From the NCBI GenBank assembly GCA_030762175.1, contig CM060846.1, forward strand, positions 306,934,512 through 306,998,511: a stretch of DNA of 64,000 bases, given 5' to 3'. A model generated the notes under the pieces. The model made no database searches. It saw only the letters and a program-made list of their open reading frames with translations, and had not been told where the DNA came from. This document shows, one piece after another, positions 33,396 through 45,300 of the stretch; position 1 is the first letter of the stretch, and every line of letters begins with the position of its first letter. Position numbers and translations under genes: made by a program. The DNA comes from Metallyticus violacea. Its lineage: Eukaryota; Arthropoda; Insecta; Mantodea; Metallyticidae.

Positions 33396-33921
33396 GCCTA
33401 CAGAGTCGTTACGGTAAGGAACCTTGGTTTCTCGACCACGACATGATGGGCATAGTGTGGCCAGCTTTACGTTGCGGCCGCCCCTATATCCCAGGAAGTT
33501 TATATGAAAGGAAATTCTCTAGTACTCGTTTGAATAGCAAGCTGAACTTAACTTGCACATGATAAAATGAAAAAAAAGTCCTCTAGCAGGAATCGATCTT
33601 CGAACTTACCAGGCTGACTTTTCAATTCGTTTTATTTCTGATTTGTTAAAAATCGCAGTGGTGCATATACAGATATGAAGGCGGTCAATATACCAAGATG
33701 TGCTTAATCAAATAATGAACTTAAAACTTAATAAGTGTGGTTTTATGCGGCCTCGAAATTCATGAAATTGGAAACAATATAAAATAATAATATATCGTCT
33801 GGTTCTACTACTAGAAACATTTATAAATTGAATACTAACTAAAGACACAAAAAAGGAGATAATGAACTATATCACTCAACAGATTCGGGTTCTTAAAACT
33901 ATCCCTACATTCCAACAGAAG
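33396..33921. other. Intergenic
   Basis: A GC-richer stretch at 33400-33640 includes gttgcggccgcccctatatc and a minus-strand word gttcgaagatcgattcctgc that faintly resembles a B box. No assignment is possible from one copy. Confidence 0.3.
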
Positions 33922-34190
33922 GAAGACCACCTTCGGAAAACCAGAAGACCACCTTCGGAAAAACAGAAGACCACCTTCGGAAAAACAGAAGACCGCCTTC
34001 GGAAAAACAGAAGACCGCCTTCGGAAAAACAGAAGACCGCCTTCGGAAAAACAGAAGACCGCCTTCGGAAAAACAGAAGACTCGGAAAAGCAGAAGACCG
34101 CCTTCGGAAAAACAGAAGACCGCCTTCGGAAAAACAGAAGACCACCTTCGGAAAAACAGAAGACCACCTTCGGAAAAACAGAAGACCGCT
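33922..34190. repeat. 22-bp minisatellite, about 12 units
   Basis: The unit agaccgccttcggaaaaaca (plus ga) repeats from 33922 to about 34190: eleven full units and one shortened unit near 34081. The outer units carry gaccacc and the inner ones gaccgcc, a nested variant pattern expected from expansion by unequal exchange. Because 22 is not a multiple of 3 and the unit lacks stops, several frames on both strands stay open. The resulting 97-150 residue frames are artefacts of the repeat. Confidence 0.95.
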
Positions 34191-34648
34191 ACTTCCACCA
34201 GCCATTACTATAGGGAGGGTATCCTTGGGCTATCCTGAAGTATTTGACCTGACCACAGTGATACTCAATGCCTTGTACGTAATTCATCATGCTCCTGCAT
34301 TCCGCATCCATTAATAAGCTATGTTCAATAAAAATATAAATCCACAAAGGTTCAATTTTTTTTTATCACTTACACCCGTTTTGTCTTCACACAATACAAT
34401 AACTCCCCTATCTTCCTACACTGATTAACCTTATTAAAATACCCTCAAAAAGCAGCTGATTCCCAATTTTAAAGCTATTCTCAGTAATTAACTTCTATCT
34501 TTCTTCGATAATGTCTCGACAATAAAATAAGTTATGAAACTTAATGATTTTACAGATAACGGTATACATTTGATCCCATCCTTTTCCTAACATCCTGGAG
34601 TTTCCATACTCTTTTTCTTGTTACAATTTTAAATGCGTACCTCTTGTG

Positions 34649-34920
34649 TACCGCCACGGGTGGCCGAGGTCGTTAAGGCACAGACTCGCGAGCGGGAGGT
34701 GTGAGTTGAAATACGGCCGGGACCGTCCTCCCTGACTGAGGTTTTTGCCAGGTTTTCCTCGATCCTCATAAATGGCAAATGCCGGGAAGGTACCTTAACT
34801 TAGGCCTGGAACGATTCCTTTCTTAAAAAAAATAAATCCTTTCTCAATATATGATTTCATCTCATGTATCATCAGTGCCCATCGCCTGTGATGCCTCTGT
34901 AGCAAAAACGGGCGTTAAAG
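34649..34920 (+). mobile_element. tRNA-derived SINE (family 1)
   Basis: Starts taccgccacgggtggccgag with a near-perfect box A (tggccgaggtcgttaaggca). Box B is mutated (gtgagttgaaatacggcc). The body and 3' end aaaacgggcgttaaag are complete, but there is no long tail and no clear target duplication. Confidence 0.85.
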
Positions 34921-36539
34921 TTCATCGTTCATTAGCCTCAATGTGCTCCTTTCCTTTGGTTGAAAATTCAACATTTATCAATCCATACCCTCCAATCTAA
35001 CTCTTAACAGATTTCCTTTTTCCTCCCTTCTCTTTACGCGACAATGTTACCTCCTACAAAATGTTTCAGCCTAAACCAATACTTTCAGTTTCTCTTGAGC
35101 TACAAACCTCCTGTAAACAGCATTTCCATTTCTAACATAACACCTGCATTTGCTGTGTTGATCGGTAAGCCTAATATTAATTTACAGAAAACAGAAATTA
35201 CCACATCAAGTTGAAGTCGAGAGTAATAAACATATTTGTTCCAAATCACTTCAATTTATTTCTGGTAATTTCAATAAAAGTAATTTGATTGATTTACCAA
35301 ACATAAAAGTTATCCAAATACTACAATTTTAATGTTATTTAAAAATTAAAGAGTATTGGGAATAAAATATATATAAATAGGTAAATAGGTTTATTAAATT
35401 TTCAAAAAGTAATGTATCACACTTTCGAGCTAAAGAGAAATTATGTAATATATTTTATTATCCTGCATTTTGGCCTTATTTTCCATGCCTATGAGTATTA
35501 ACAGTGTAAGAATAATAACGACATGTATGTAAATTTACAAAAGCATGACAAACGTATTATTTATAGAAATTCATTTATTGAATCGCACAATTTTCTCACT
35601 TATTTTGGCTCTCTGACAGCAACCAGACGAACTTAGGCGTCATGCTGCCTTTAGTAGTCATGCAGCAATGCTCCCAATAGAAGCTTTTTCATTCATGGTT
35701 TCATTCTACAGTCTCTGAAGTTTTTTTCCCCTTTGTTGAAATTGCGTTTCGCTTTATTCTTTTATTCTCTTCACAAAACTTGTAAACCCCACTTTAGGAC
35801 TCTTGAGGTGTGGATGACCAACATTATCTTCAGTAATAACATGAGTCCTGATAATTTTTCGGTAATTTAATTGAGGTTAACGAATGCTTTTTGTTATAGT
35901 GATTATTTTTATCTAATGTCAGCAATCATAACTTTGAAAGCTCAATTAAATTACCCAAGAAAAATTATAAACAAGAGGGGATCCAAAATAATTGCAATGC
36001 AAAAATAATGCCATTTTTTCCCTACTTTTAGTATAATCATTGAAATTATTTGGCTTACCTGTATGATCTTTCTGAAAAAATAATTAATTTTATTAGCTTT
36101 TATTCCAAGCAGAACCGCGTGGACATCTAAAAATTGCCCAAAATGTATCAGAATAGGCTTTCCAGATCCCTATTTAAATCGAAGCAGATTACAGAACTAA
36201 AACAGAAAAAAACAAACAAACTGGCAGTTATTAGTTCTTGAGAACCATGCTTTCAAACTATCGATTAAGCTTCATTCTGATTGGTGAATAAGGTATCAAC
36301 GAGATCGTACAATGGCTGAAAGGCGCTCTCGTGCATTTATCTCACATAATATCACAACAGGGTGAGATTGCCCATAAATTTACGAATAAAATATGAATTT
36401 GAATATAATTCCCCTAAACTTGGCTTGCAAAGTGTAATAATTGTAAATTTGTATTATGAATACTGGACTTTTCAAGCCAATTTGCAACAGACGAATGTAG
36501 ATTGTCATTAATGGCAATAGAAAGGAGCTAAATGGGAGT
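34921..36539. other. Intergenic
   Basis: AT-rich; no frame or motif that I can support. Confidence 0.5.
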
Positions 36540-37240
36540 TTAGGCTATTTCATAAATAAAACGAGAATAAAATTACATAAATTTGAAATTCGCATACAGA
36601 ATATTAACAATTGTATAAACTCTTATACTTATTTATGAATAGCTACATATTCAGAAACTGTAAGAGCAAAATAGACGAAAGTTTATATTAACAATCGCTA
36701 CCTTTCGATTTACTAATACCAACTGAGAATAACAAAACAGAGGTAACATTTTATCATTCTGAACAACGTGTTTATTATAACTTATGGTTGTTTAGGCAGG
36801 TATTGTTATATAATTTACAAAATTATTTCAGACTGTTTGGCTGAATACGAAAAACAATTGTTTTAGTGAATACACATTTAGTTAGTTAAATATACAATTA
36901 TTGAAAACACAGTTATCAAATTTGAATGAAGGGGCTGCAATTTCATTGTATACAACAAAAATTTGGGGATTAGTAGATGAAGATGTCAAAGCAGAATTTC
37001 GAATTTTATTTAGTATTGTCGAATGATGGATGTTCTTGATTAATCTGTATGATAGGGTTATAGAATTGGATGCACTGACCAGAAGACAAATACGCTTCCG
37101 GTGGTAAAGGGATTTGGTAAAACTTTACGATAATTTCACTGCGGTATCGAACTGTGTTTAGTCAAAATTCAAAAAATTCTTTCATTTCATTGGTCGATTT
37201 TATGATGACGACACCTAAGTGAAACACTTTAATTAACCTA
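36540..37240 (+). repeat. Dispersed repeat, copy 1 (pair with 59030-59600)
   Basis: It can be followed in the same order as the second copy: ctatttcataaataaaa, caattgtataaac, aaatagacgaa, tcgatttactaataccaact, gacaaatacgcttccgg, tcatttcattgg and acacctaagtgaaa, each with a diverged partner at 59030-59600. There is no coding content. It is an old dispersed repeat of unknown class. Confidence 0.55.
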
Positions 37241-37516
37241 TTGCATAATACTCCTTCTTAAAATGGACCTCCAAATTAATTTAGATTAATTAGTTCCTTT
37301 TGTAGACGGTCTCTTAAAGTACAGCGAGGGGTTTTGTAATTCCCCGCCGCGAAATTTACCGATATGCGTTCTTTTATGACAAGATTTGATTGCAGCCACA
37401 AACAGCTCCTCGGACCATGCTGCATGTAAAATCTTCTCAAAAGCTTTTGGCATCTATAATAATATAACATGAATTTTCTCAGCACTAAAAAGCATAGATT
37501 AACACACATTTGCTAT

Positions 37517-37800
37517 TGCCACACGTGATTGAGGCCGTTAAGGCGAGGACTCGTGAGCGGGAGGTCTGGCGTTCGATTCCCACCATGACCGTCCTCCCTG
37601 ACTGAATTTTTTCCAGGTTTTCCTCAGTCCTCATAAATGGCAAATGCCCGGGAGGTATCCTAAATTTAGGCCTGAAACGCTTCCTTCCTTAAAAAAATAA
37701 TAAATCTTTTTCCAGTTTATTATTTCATCTCATGTGTCCATTACTGTCCATCGCCGGTGATGTCCCAGCAGTTAAAACGGGAATGAAACAGTTTAAAAAA
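37517..37800 (+). mobile_element. tRNA-derived SINE (family 1)
   Basis: Head ttgccacacgtgattgaggc, box A partly degraded, box B ggcgttcgattcccacc good, body complete, 3' end diverged (aaacgggaatgaaacag). Flanks aacacacatt (left) and aacatacatt (right) are a likely target duplication with one mismatch. Confidence 0.8.
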
Positions 37801-39256
37801 CATACATTCATGAATATATCCCAATTATAATTTAGCATTGTTACTGCGGATGATTTTTTAAGCTTCATGCCGGTATTAACCCACATGATGTTTATGTTAA
37901 AATTACAATTTCCCTCAGCACATTAAGAAGTTACATAACTTTTATTGTGGATTAATATGTAAAATATTGTACTAGATTTAATTATGTGAACATAACACAT
38001 TATTATTTATGTTGAGAAATTTAGAAGAACTGTTATAACAACTGTGCTGTCACACACATCTGTTAATTGAAAAATTGTTGTGAAAACAAACAGTTTCTGT
38101 TGTTCCAACTACAAACATTCTATTCAGGTATAATACTTTTCTTTTCTGCCCAATTTCTTGCAAATTGCCTCAAATGACATTATTTTCCCTTATACGAAAA
38201 AGTTGACGAATAACATATGGCTAGGAGTCGGGCAGTTATATTTCTTCCCATATCTATATCCAATGGAAAAAAATTTATGTATAGAACACAATATAAATTT
38301 ATTTTTCCTATAAGTAATACATTTATAATTTCTATAGGTTAACTTAATGCCTTCACCAATATGCAACCTTAAAGTTAAAAATAGACTACTCCACCTAACA
38401 GTTTATTCTCGTATAATTGCGAAGTTGTCCCGTGCGAAAATGGCTTCAGCTTATGTTTTCATAATATATTTTGTATTTTATTCATTTGCATCATTTTAGA
38501 TCGTTCACTGTGTGGGGTTAATGCTTGCCTTTGATAGAATATTTTACAAGGGAAGTATCCAGGTGTACACATTTTTAAAATGTAATCGCCTTGCAATAAA
38601 CATCAAGTACATTTTGTGTCCTTGTTAAGCGAACATTGTGAAAACGCCAATTTGTAACACCAACTGCCTTAAAAGTGGTAAAATGGGGAAATGTTTTGTT
38701 TTTGCTCAATAACTATTATCAAATGAGTTAATTAAAGGTGAATAATCATTACTGCTACTTGATTCTTGGGGGCCGTTTGTCGACTATAAATCACTAAGAG
38801 CTGTATTGCCAGGAAACAAACTTTCCAAGATGGAAAACATTCGTGAAAAGTGCAAAGAACAATTTGGTTTCCGACTAATGAAAAACTGATGACATACCCT
38901 CGCATGAAATATCCACCATTTGATTTGCACAAAGGAAATAATTAATCTCATTAAGCCTAGTTTGGGTGGGGAAGTAGCTCCAAGCTGTGGTAGAGATTTT
39001 AAAAAAGAAAGTTCCTTCCCATGATGCTAGAACTATTTATTGACACACTCTTTAATACTGATGGTATATGAATAATGGCTCTTCCTTTACCTTGAGGAAT
39101 GCAGTGCTGAGACTAAATAACTCATGACGGTCGTTGGAGGTGTTGCAACGGCTTGATTGTGTCTCCCCTCTCTCGGTTCGGCGCGTTACGTAACTTCTCT
39201 AGATCCACTCTAAAGTAGAGCCGCCCTTATTACCCGTTTTTAAACAGGACGGTTAA
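37801..39256. other. Intergenic
   Basis: AT-rich. A GC-richer patch at 39125-39240 (tctcggttcggcgcgttacg) precedes the family 3 SINE. No gene seen. Confidence 0.45.
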
Positions 39257-39535
39257 TTTACGAACGCTCTTTAACATTTCAGGTCATCAGCGTCCCATTT
39301 AAATCAGGGCGTGAAACGGCCGATAAATTTTGCTCAGAGGCCTCTTTTTTCAGGCTTGAGGTTCTTTATCGTGCCGTAAATGTACGGCACGGGACCCACT
39401 GTTTACTTCCCTTCCGAAAGAAGACATACTTAGGATTTTTACGCCCGAAAAATCCACCGACCGTGGCCGGGTTTGAACTCGCGATCTGGGGTTTATGAGC
39501 CATGATATGGTTATCACTAGACCACCAGGACCGAC
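39257..39535 (-). mobile_element. tRNA-derived SINE, family 3 (best copy)
   Basis: On the minus strand from 39535: gtcggtcctggtggtctagt, gataaccatatcatggctca, then cgcgagttcaaacccggcca. This is a clear box A-like and box B (GAGTTCAAACCC) head. The body includes ggtggatttttcgggcgtaa and the 3' part gcgttcgtaaatt. The longer head shows that family 3 is tRNA-derived and distinct from families 1 and 2. Confidence 0.75.
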
Positions 39536-41463
39536 TTTAAACGAAGTGTTAGGTGTTAGTTCCGTACCCCTTCCACTGAGAAGTTAATCCTTTTTATTCT
39601 TTTTCTAACTCTGAACTTCAATAATTTCAAAGGTGAAAAATGAAGTCATTCAACCATCTAGAACGCTCTTTTGTTCTAGGATGGCAATGCTTAAAAATAT
39701 GCTTTATGTTGTTAAACGTTCCCGGAATAAGATTAATAAGCGGATTTACTGGAAACTTCACCCATCATGTGAAAAACAGGGTGTGGTTGGTTGCTTGCTT
39801 CATTGCCAGTTAAGTCCGTTTTGTTATGCAACATTGTGGCTGTACGTGCTTCCTGCAGATTTTCCACTGCTACTTGCTATATTCGAAAGAATATAAAGTA
39901 TTTTATCCATAAACTACATTTAACTATTTTTCCTAAATTTGTGACTGTTTGGCCTGAGCACGTGATAATATTATCAAGCTTCTCGTAGATGCTATATAAA
40001 CGGTTTAGTTCAAATCGATACGCCGGACACTGGCATTCCTTTTATAAGTCTGGCATACAATCAGCTGACTACATACATTTGGAGTTGAGTTTGCATGCGT
40101 GAGCATATTGTGCATTACCTGCAAGAATTCGATGGTGCTTAAATATTAACCAAAAGCGTTTCATGGACGAAGAATCAAAATACCACCACAAATATCATTA
40201 TTGTTTGGAGCACAAGCAGTAAATTGGGTTCTAATTTCACAAATTTCAAGGAGTAAGTAGAGGTATTCTGGTTTGCAAATCAGGTATTAACTTTAACGAC
40301 CTGTGTCCACTTATGAAATGCACTTTCATTCCATCGCAAATTTCGCATCTAAAATACCAAATGAAAACCATTGAAAACCCATTTTTTGTAATTGATGTTG
40401 CTCAGATTAAGGATTCTTTTAGCATCGCATGCTGGTTGCCACACATCTTTGAATGGTGAATGGAATGAATTAACGTTGACACAAATGAGTGCACCTCACT
40501 CTCATTTGAGTTCTAATTGTAAGACCAACCAGAGTCCGTATATGACATACAGAAGTGCTAACTCCAGAGGCTACAGGTTAACATGTGTAGCTGTTATTGT
40601 TATTATGAAATCAAACATTACAAAATGATAATAAACGTATCACATTTTAGGATTTCCAATCATAGAGCATTCACGAATTAATAGCATCTGGAGGAAGTGA
40701 AATTTAAGTTTCTTGATTTATGAGTATTTGAAATATTAGATATTAACAATAGTATCACACTACTAAGTTGTAAACAAGTAGCTAGCACCAAAGATATAAA
40801 ATAAAAAGTGTTACACCTGAGCTTTGGGTGTTAGGCAGTAAATTATAAAGAATGACCCATGAAAAACCGGTCTCCTGCTTCGCAATCAAAAGTGAGCATT
40901 GTATTTGTTTCAATAATTTACTTGCCGACTTAGTAGGTATTCTAAGCATCCGTGCTTGAATATCCGCGATCATAGCAAGCACAAAAAAAAAAAAAAAAAA
41001 AAAACCGTATGGTGCACATATGAACTGCAATAGTGCAACATCTATTCTTTTCCTTTTCCCTTCTGGCAGTATTCTTTCATTATTTGGCTGGCCGTTGCCG
41101 GGCCTATGCTTCTTGCATCACCCATTGCATTTAATATTTATGCAACAAAGTTTTCCTAAAAACAATTCTTAAAAAATCAAAGTTATTTTACTTCATTGAA
41201 TGAAGCATTACAATTTATAATTCTGTTTAGCTTAGATTCGACTAATATGACACCTCCATGTACTGCAAGCACTAACATAGAAAAAGTTATATTGAGCATA
41301 ACAAGCAGTCTTCTACAGTTAGGTTATTTGAGTAATGAGTCAGGAGAGCGAATGAGTGGTTGTGCATTCGTGTGTTACTCAGTGCTTTCATTGTGTGTAA
41401 ATTGTGTGCTAATTGTTGTTCGTTAGTTATAGGAGTATATAAACATAATGTGCAAGAACTGGT
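39536..41463. other. Intergenic
   Basis: AT-rich, with a poly(A) tract at about 40982-41004. The open frames at 39633-39988 and 40392-40628 show no known motif. Confidence 0.5.
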
Positions 41464-41513
41464 TTGTGTGTGTGTGTGTGTGTGTGTGTGAGTGTGTGTG
41501 TGCGCGCGCGCGA
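41464..41513. repeat. (GT)n/(GC)n microsatellite
   Basis: An alternating GT array with one interruption, passing into gcgcgcgcgc at its right end. It sits just upstream of a transposase fragment and opens a run of C/V codons that should not be taken as protein. Confidence 0.95.
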
Positions 41514-41524
41514 AAAAGTTTTTT

Positions 41525-41738
41525 TTTGCAAAGAAGTGGTAAGACGATTCACAAGAACATATGCTGACAATCGTGTTCCTGGTAGAGAAGCTGTTCGTCA
41601 AATGATTAAAAAGTTGCGGGAGACAGAGTCTCTCAGTAATAAGAAAGGTATTCAGAACTGTCGCGTTTTTAAGGAAGAAGAGTTGCATAAAATACAAGAA
41701 TTTACTATGCAGATTACGGGAATATATTGCTGCTGAGA
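41525..41738 (+). pseudogene. Transposase N-terminal fragment (Tc1/mariner-type)
   Basis: The frame reads VVRRFTRTYADNRVPGREAV, RQMIKKLRETESLSNKKG and FKEEELHKIQEFTMQI. It matches the helix-turn-helix N-terminus of the WIGRGGP-type insect transposases (FP.R.VP...T....LRETGS..). No catalytic region follows, so it is a fragment. Confidence 0.6.
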
Positions 41739-41739
41739 T

Positions 41740-42949
41740 GCGTTATTTTTAACATCTCTTATAATCAGATTAGTGCTTATTATCAGTGTTAAATACAGCA
41801 TCAAATTATACGTCGACTCTTATCGCACTTTTCCCGTTGCGGCGACTGTACTTGCCCAGTAAGCAGCCGCGCTTAGGCGGCCCCTGCCTCACATAATCTC
41901 ACTGTATATAGGTACAGATTAAACTTGTTACGTTATACGATGTAAAATACTAGCATTCTTTAACCCTTTTGCGGCTGCGCACCGATCTGGTCAGCTTCCT
42001 GCGATCACATGAAAGCTGCTAGAAGCTAAATGCCGCACAAGGAAAATGCATCACTTTGAAAATTTGCTTCTATAAATTCAAGAATAGCAAATAGCGCCAT
42101 AAAACTTTCCGGATGAGTACATATAGTAAACTGATTATTAGCAGCATATACCTAAACATAAAAATTTCAAATAGCCTCATTGTTTTAACCGATATTAAAT
42201 TTTTTCAAAGAAAGATATTATTTTGTGTGTTTTGGGTTTAATTGTCAACTTTAAAATATATACGATAGACTTAAATGTTCATAATGATAAAGTGTTCATT
42301 TATGAATAAATGGCACAAAATAAGTTATGCAAATTGAAATGTTGCGACTATAAAAAATTTTAAAATTAAACACATGAGCAAGTAAGGAAAGAGAAGTGAC
42401 TAGTTAAATGTATTCACCGACACAAGCAGCAGTTGTCAGTTGAAATTCGATTCTGCTCGATGTCACAAAATACTCTTAATACACTCTGATTTACTTAAAT
42501 ATGTGTGCACTAAGGTTCAACACTAGTACTTTGTGTAATATTAATGTTATACAAATAAGTAAAGCACACACAACTGAATTAATATTTAGGCCTAACATAA
42601 CGAAGAAACGCTTTCTTCTAACTGCACACTATATTATTTATATTTGCCTTAAAATGGATTTTTATTTTATTTGGGGCACTTGTGTTGTGCTATACATTTA
42701 ACATGCTAGTCTTGATCACACCGCACGCATATTGTGTTGACCTCTTTCTCTATGTTCGGACTGACAAATTAAGCAATATATTTCTAATTTTCTTGGCAGA
42801 ATATTCACACCACACATATCTGCATTGTTGTTATTTGAGTTTCTCATTCCTGTTCACAATCAGCATTCAGGGAGTCAATAGTAGAAGAGTAGAATTGAAG
42901 CCAATTCTTTTTCGTTCTATTACAGTTTTTCTGGTAACATAGGTTCAAT
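41740..42949. other. Intergenic
   Basis: Apart from a GC-rich patch at 41820-41895 (agcagccgcgcttaggcggc), this is AT-rich DNA without recognisable content. Confidence 0.45.
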
Positions 42950-43165
42950 TTTATTTTTCCCCAGAGTGTTTTCCCTAATGGCGAGCGCGCCGCTCATTAG
43001 CCGGTTAGTTGGCCATCCGGGTCTCTGTGATTTGGGGGAGGGTAAAACAATAAAACAAACCAACCATACAATAATATACAAACCAATTTAAGGCTCGCTC
43101 ATAGGAAAACCGCACAACGCGGAGTAAAACATCATTGATCGCAATGTATAATACGAATTTAGTAT
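42950..43165. mobile_element. Short derivative (MITE-like) of the mariner-like element at 16925
   Basis: It shares the left end of the long copy (tttccccagagtgttttccc, gcgagcgcgccgctc, ttagccggttag, aaacaaaccaaccatacaat, aaccaattta). At about 43095 it jumps to the right end (cataggaaaaccgc, acatcattgatcgca), skipping about 680 bases of transposase-like sequence. The two preserved ends and missing middle are what a non-autonomous derivative should look like. Confidence 0.75.
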
Positions 43166-43750
43166 TATTCTTGAAATGATATTAAATACAACTTCTTCCA
43201 GTATTTTATGGTTCTGTGTTCATCTTAACAAAAATAAAGCACCATGTCAATGGAGCCAATTTGCACATAAAACTTATTTAATATTACGTCAGGCTCCTTT
43301 TTAGGTTTATTTCTGTTTCTGGAGTTTGGAATCGCACTGTTGCAGATCCTCTTGTGGTAATAAGTGCTAAATAATTTTTTTCTGTATTTCTTTTGCTTTG
43401 ACTGTCCCATGTTTGTGGTGTTTATTGGAAACTGATTTGAATAGTTTTCTAGAGCATCGGGGTAATCCCTCTGTTTCTTCGGGTGATACCGGTAATATAT
43501 GTCCCTACTGAATGTCAAAATTTTGAGAGAGGAATTGCCTGTATAGACATGATAAACCTTCATTAGATAATTGTCTAATGATTAAGGTTTCATGACAAAT
43601 GTATAAGCAAGACCATCATTTCACTATTTCATTTTTATCCTCCACCTATTTTGCATCCCTAGGAGCAAAAGCGCCTAAACAAAACTTGCTAACTGCATCA
43701 CATATAATCCAGATTTTAATTCCCCATGCATGAATGTTATTCGGCAGATA
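43166..43750. other. Intergenic
   Basis: The 112-codon minus-strand frame at 43225-43563 is basic and lacks any recognised domain. I do not call it a gene. Confidence 0.45.
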
Positions 43751-44044
43751 CTGAAGTAGTACGACAGGGGTGGCAGAGATCGTTAAGGCGTGGACTTGTG
43801 AGGGAAAGGTCCTGGGTTCTATTCCTTCAGGACTGTTCTCCTTGACACAGGATTTTTCCAGGTTTTCCTCAGTTCTCATAAATGCAAATGCCAGGAAGGT
43901 ACCCTGGACTTATGCCTGGAACGCTTCCTTCCATTTTTAAAAAAAAGCTCCTTTCCTAGTTTGTCATTTCTTGCCATGTATCATCAGTGCCCACCGCCTG
44001 TGATGTCTCATTAGCTAAACACTATTAAAAAGCGCTGAAATAGT
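43751..44044 (+). mobile_element. tRNA-derived SINE (family 1), diverged
   Basis: The head reads acgacaggggtggcagagat then cgttaaggcgtggacttgtg. Box B is tgggttctattcc. The body is complete but with many substitutions. The 3' end lacks the usual cgggcgtt word. Flanks ctgaagtagt (43751-43760) and ctgaaatagt (44035-44044) are a target duplication with one mismatch, giving exact borders. Confidence 0.8.
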
Positions 44045-44909
44045 TGTGTGTGACACTAATGCCAAATAAACTTTCTTCTCTTTTTATATATGGAGGACCA
44101 GGGGGTGTGCCCTGTATAATTCCTTCGCTGTTATCACAACTGAAATTATCACTCCCACTATCGGATATCAAATCATCAGTACTAACATCACCATAGCCTT
44201 ATTAATTACGTCTCCTTAAAAACATCACAGAACAACTTGTCGTTTTCAACTTCAGGACACCACTATGAGGCAATAACTGACAGTGTTACTTCAAACACAA
44301 AATACCACCCTTGTGAAAGCCGGAACAACATCTAATGAAGGTCAGAGATGGCACTTGAGGGCTTGCCTTCCCTCACCATAGACTGTCACAAAAATAAGTA
44401 TATCATAGGATTTTTAAGTCGGCCGATGACATCTTGGTCTGGATTTAAAGAAACCGACCATATCGGTTATGGCTATTAAAGGGCGGACGACCGCGCTATC
44501 GCAAGGCACCGAGAAGATTAAGAATTATTCTGCTGTGAGTTTATTCATGAACGTTTTCATACAGTCTGTGGTTGCAGCATTTCTGTAGTAACTAAAGGAC
44601 TGGCTTTTCTTTAGACATGCTCATGTTTTGCTTAATTCTACCCTCAACTGTTTTGAAAATAGTCATATTTTTTCTGAAGGATGGACAAAACATTTTCTTT
44701 CGCGCTCGAAAACCGCCTCGAAGAACTAGCATGACGTTTCTTGCAAAATTGCAGCCTAGCTTTCTATGCAGCGGAGCTTGGCCAGTTGTACAGAAGAAAC
44801 AAATGTGTAAATATTAAAGAAAATATTATGCGACAAGAATGTGGTTAACATCTCCTGTAATACTGTCAAATAAAACATACAGTTATTAATACGGAAACCG
44901 GAAACTCGT
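44045..44909. other. Intergenic
   Basis: Ordinary AT-rich DNA with a GC-richer stretch near 44430-44510. No gene recognised. Confidence 0.45.
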
Positions 44910-45124
44910 TAAGGGAAAGTCCGGTGTGACCGGACAGTGGGTATTGCCGGACACTTCTAGTTTAGACATATAAGCCGCAAGATGGTGCCATATTCTTGTG
45001 CTTGTTTACAAGCCTCCCTCCTGACTGGCAGTGTGAAGCTGGATCTTTTTCAGTTGGGTGGATGTTCACCATTTCCTTTGTGTGAGCGCACGACTCAGTA
45101 TTGTTCAAGACATACCGCTATAGA

Positions 45125-45300
45125 TTAGGTAAGTGAACTGCTGTATATCAAATAACATTGCACATTTGTTACCGTTTGTGAAGTAACTCAGGAGGTTCAT
45201 CTGAAAATATAAGTAATCCTAGAAATGGCGGATTTTTTTTTCAATGGAGTGTGTTTCCGGTAAAGCCGGACACAGCAATAAAGGTTTTGCTTTGTTGCAG
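45125..45300 (+). other. Probable 5' intron of the pogo-like element
   Basis: A consensus donor (TTAG then gtaagtga, near 45127) follows an untranslated leader. The acceptor ttgctttgttgcag precedes the first transposase exon. Only the splice signals are seen; splicing is inferred. Confidence 0.4.

Noticed and set aside
33835..34314. Overlapping 97-150 residue frames on both strands
   Set aside because: All are translations of the 22-bp tandem repeat; no start context or domain supports any of them.
41287..41697. 136-codon minus-strand frame
   Set aside because: The histidine/threonine run is the GT microsatellite, and the remainder is antisense to a transposase fragment.
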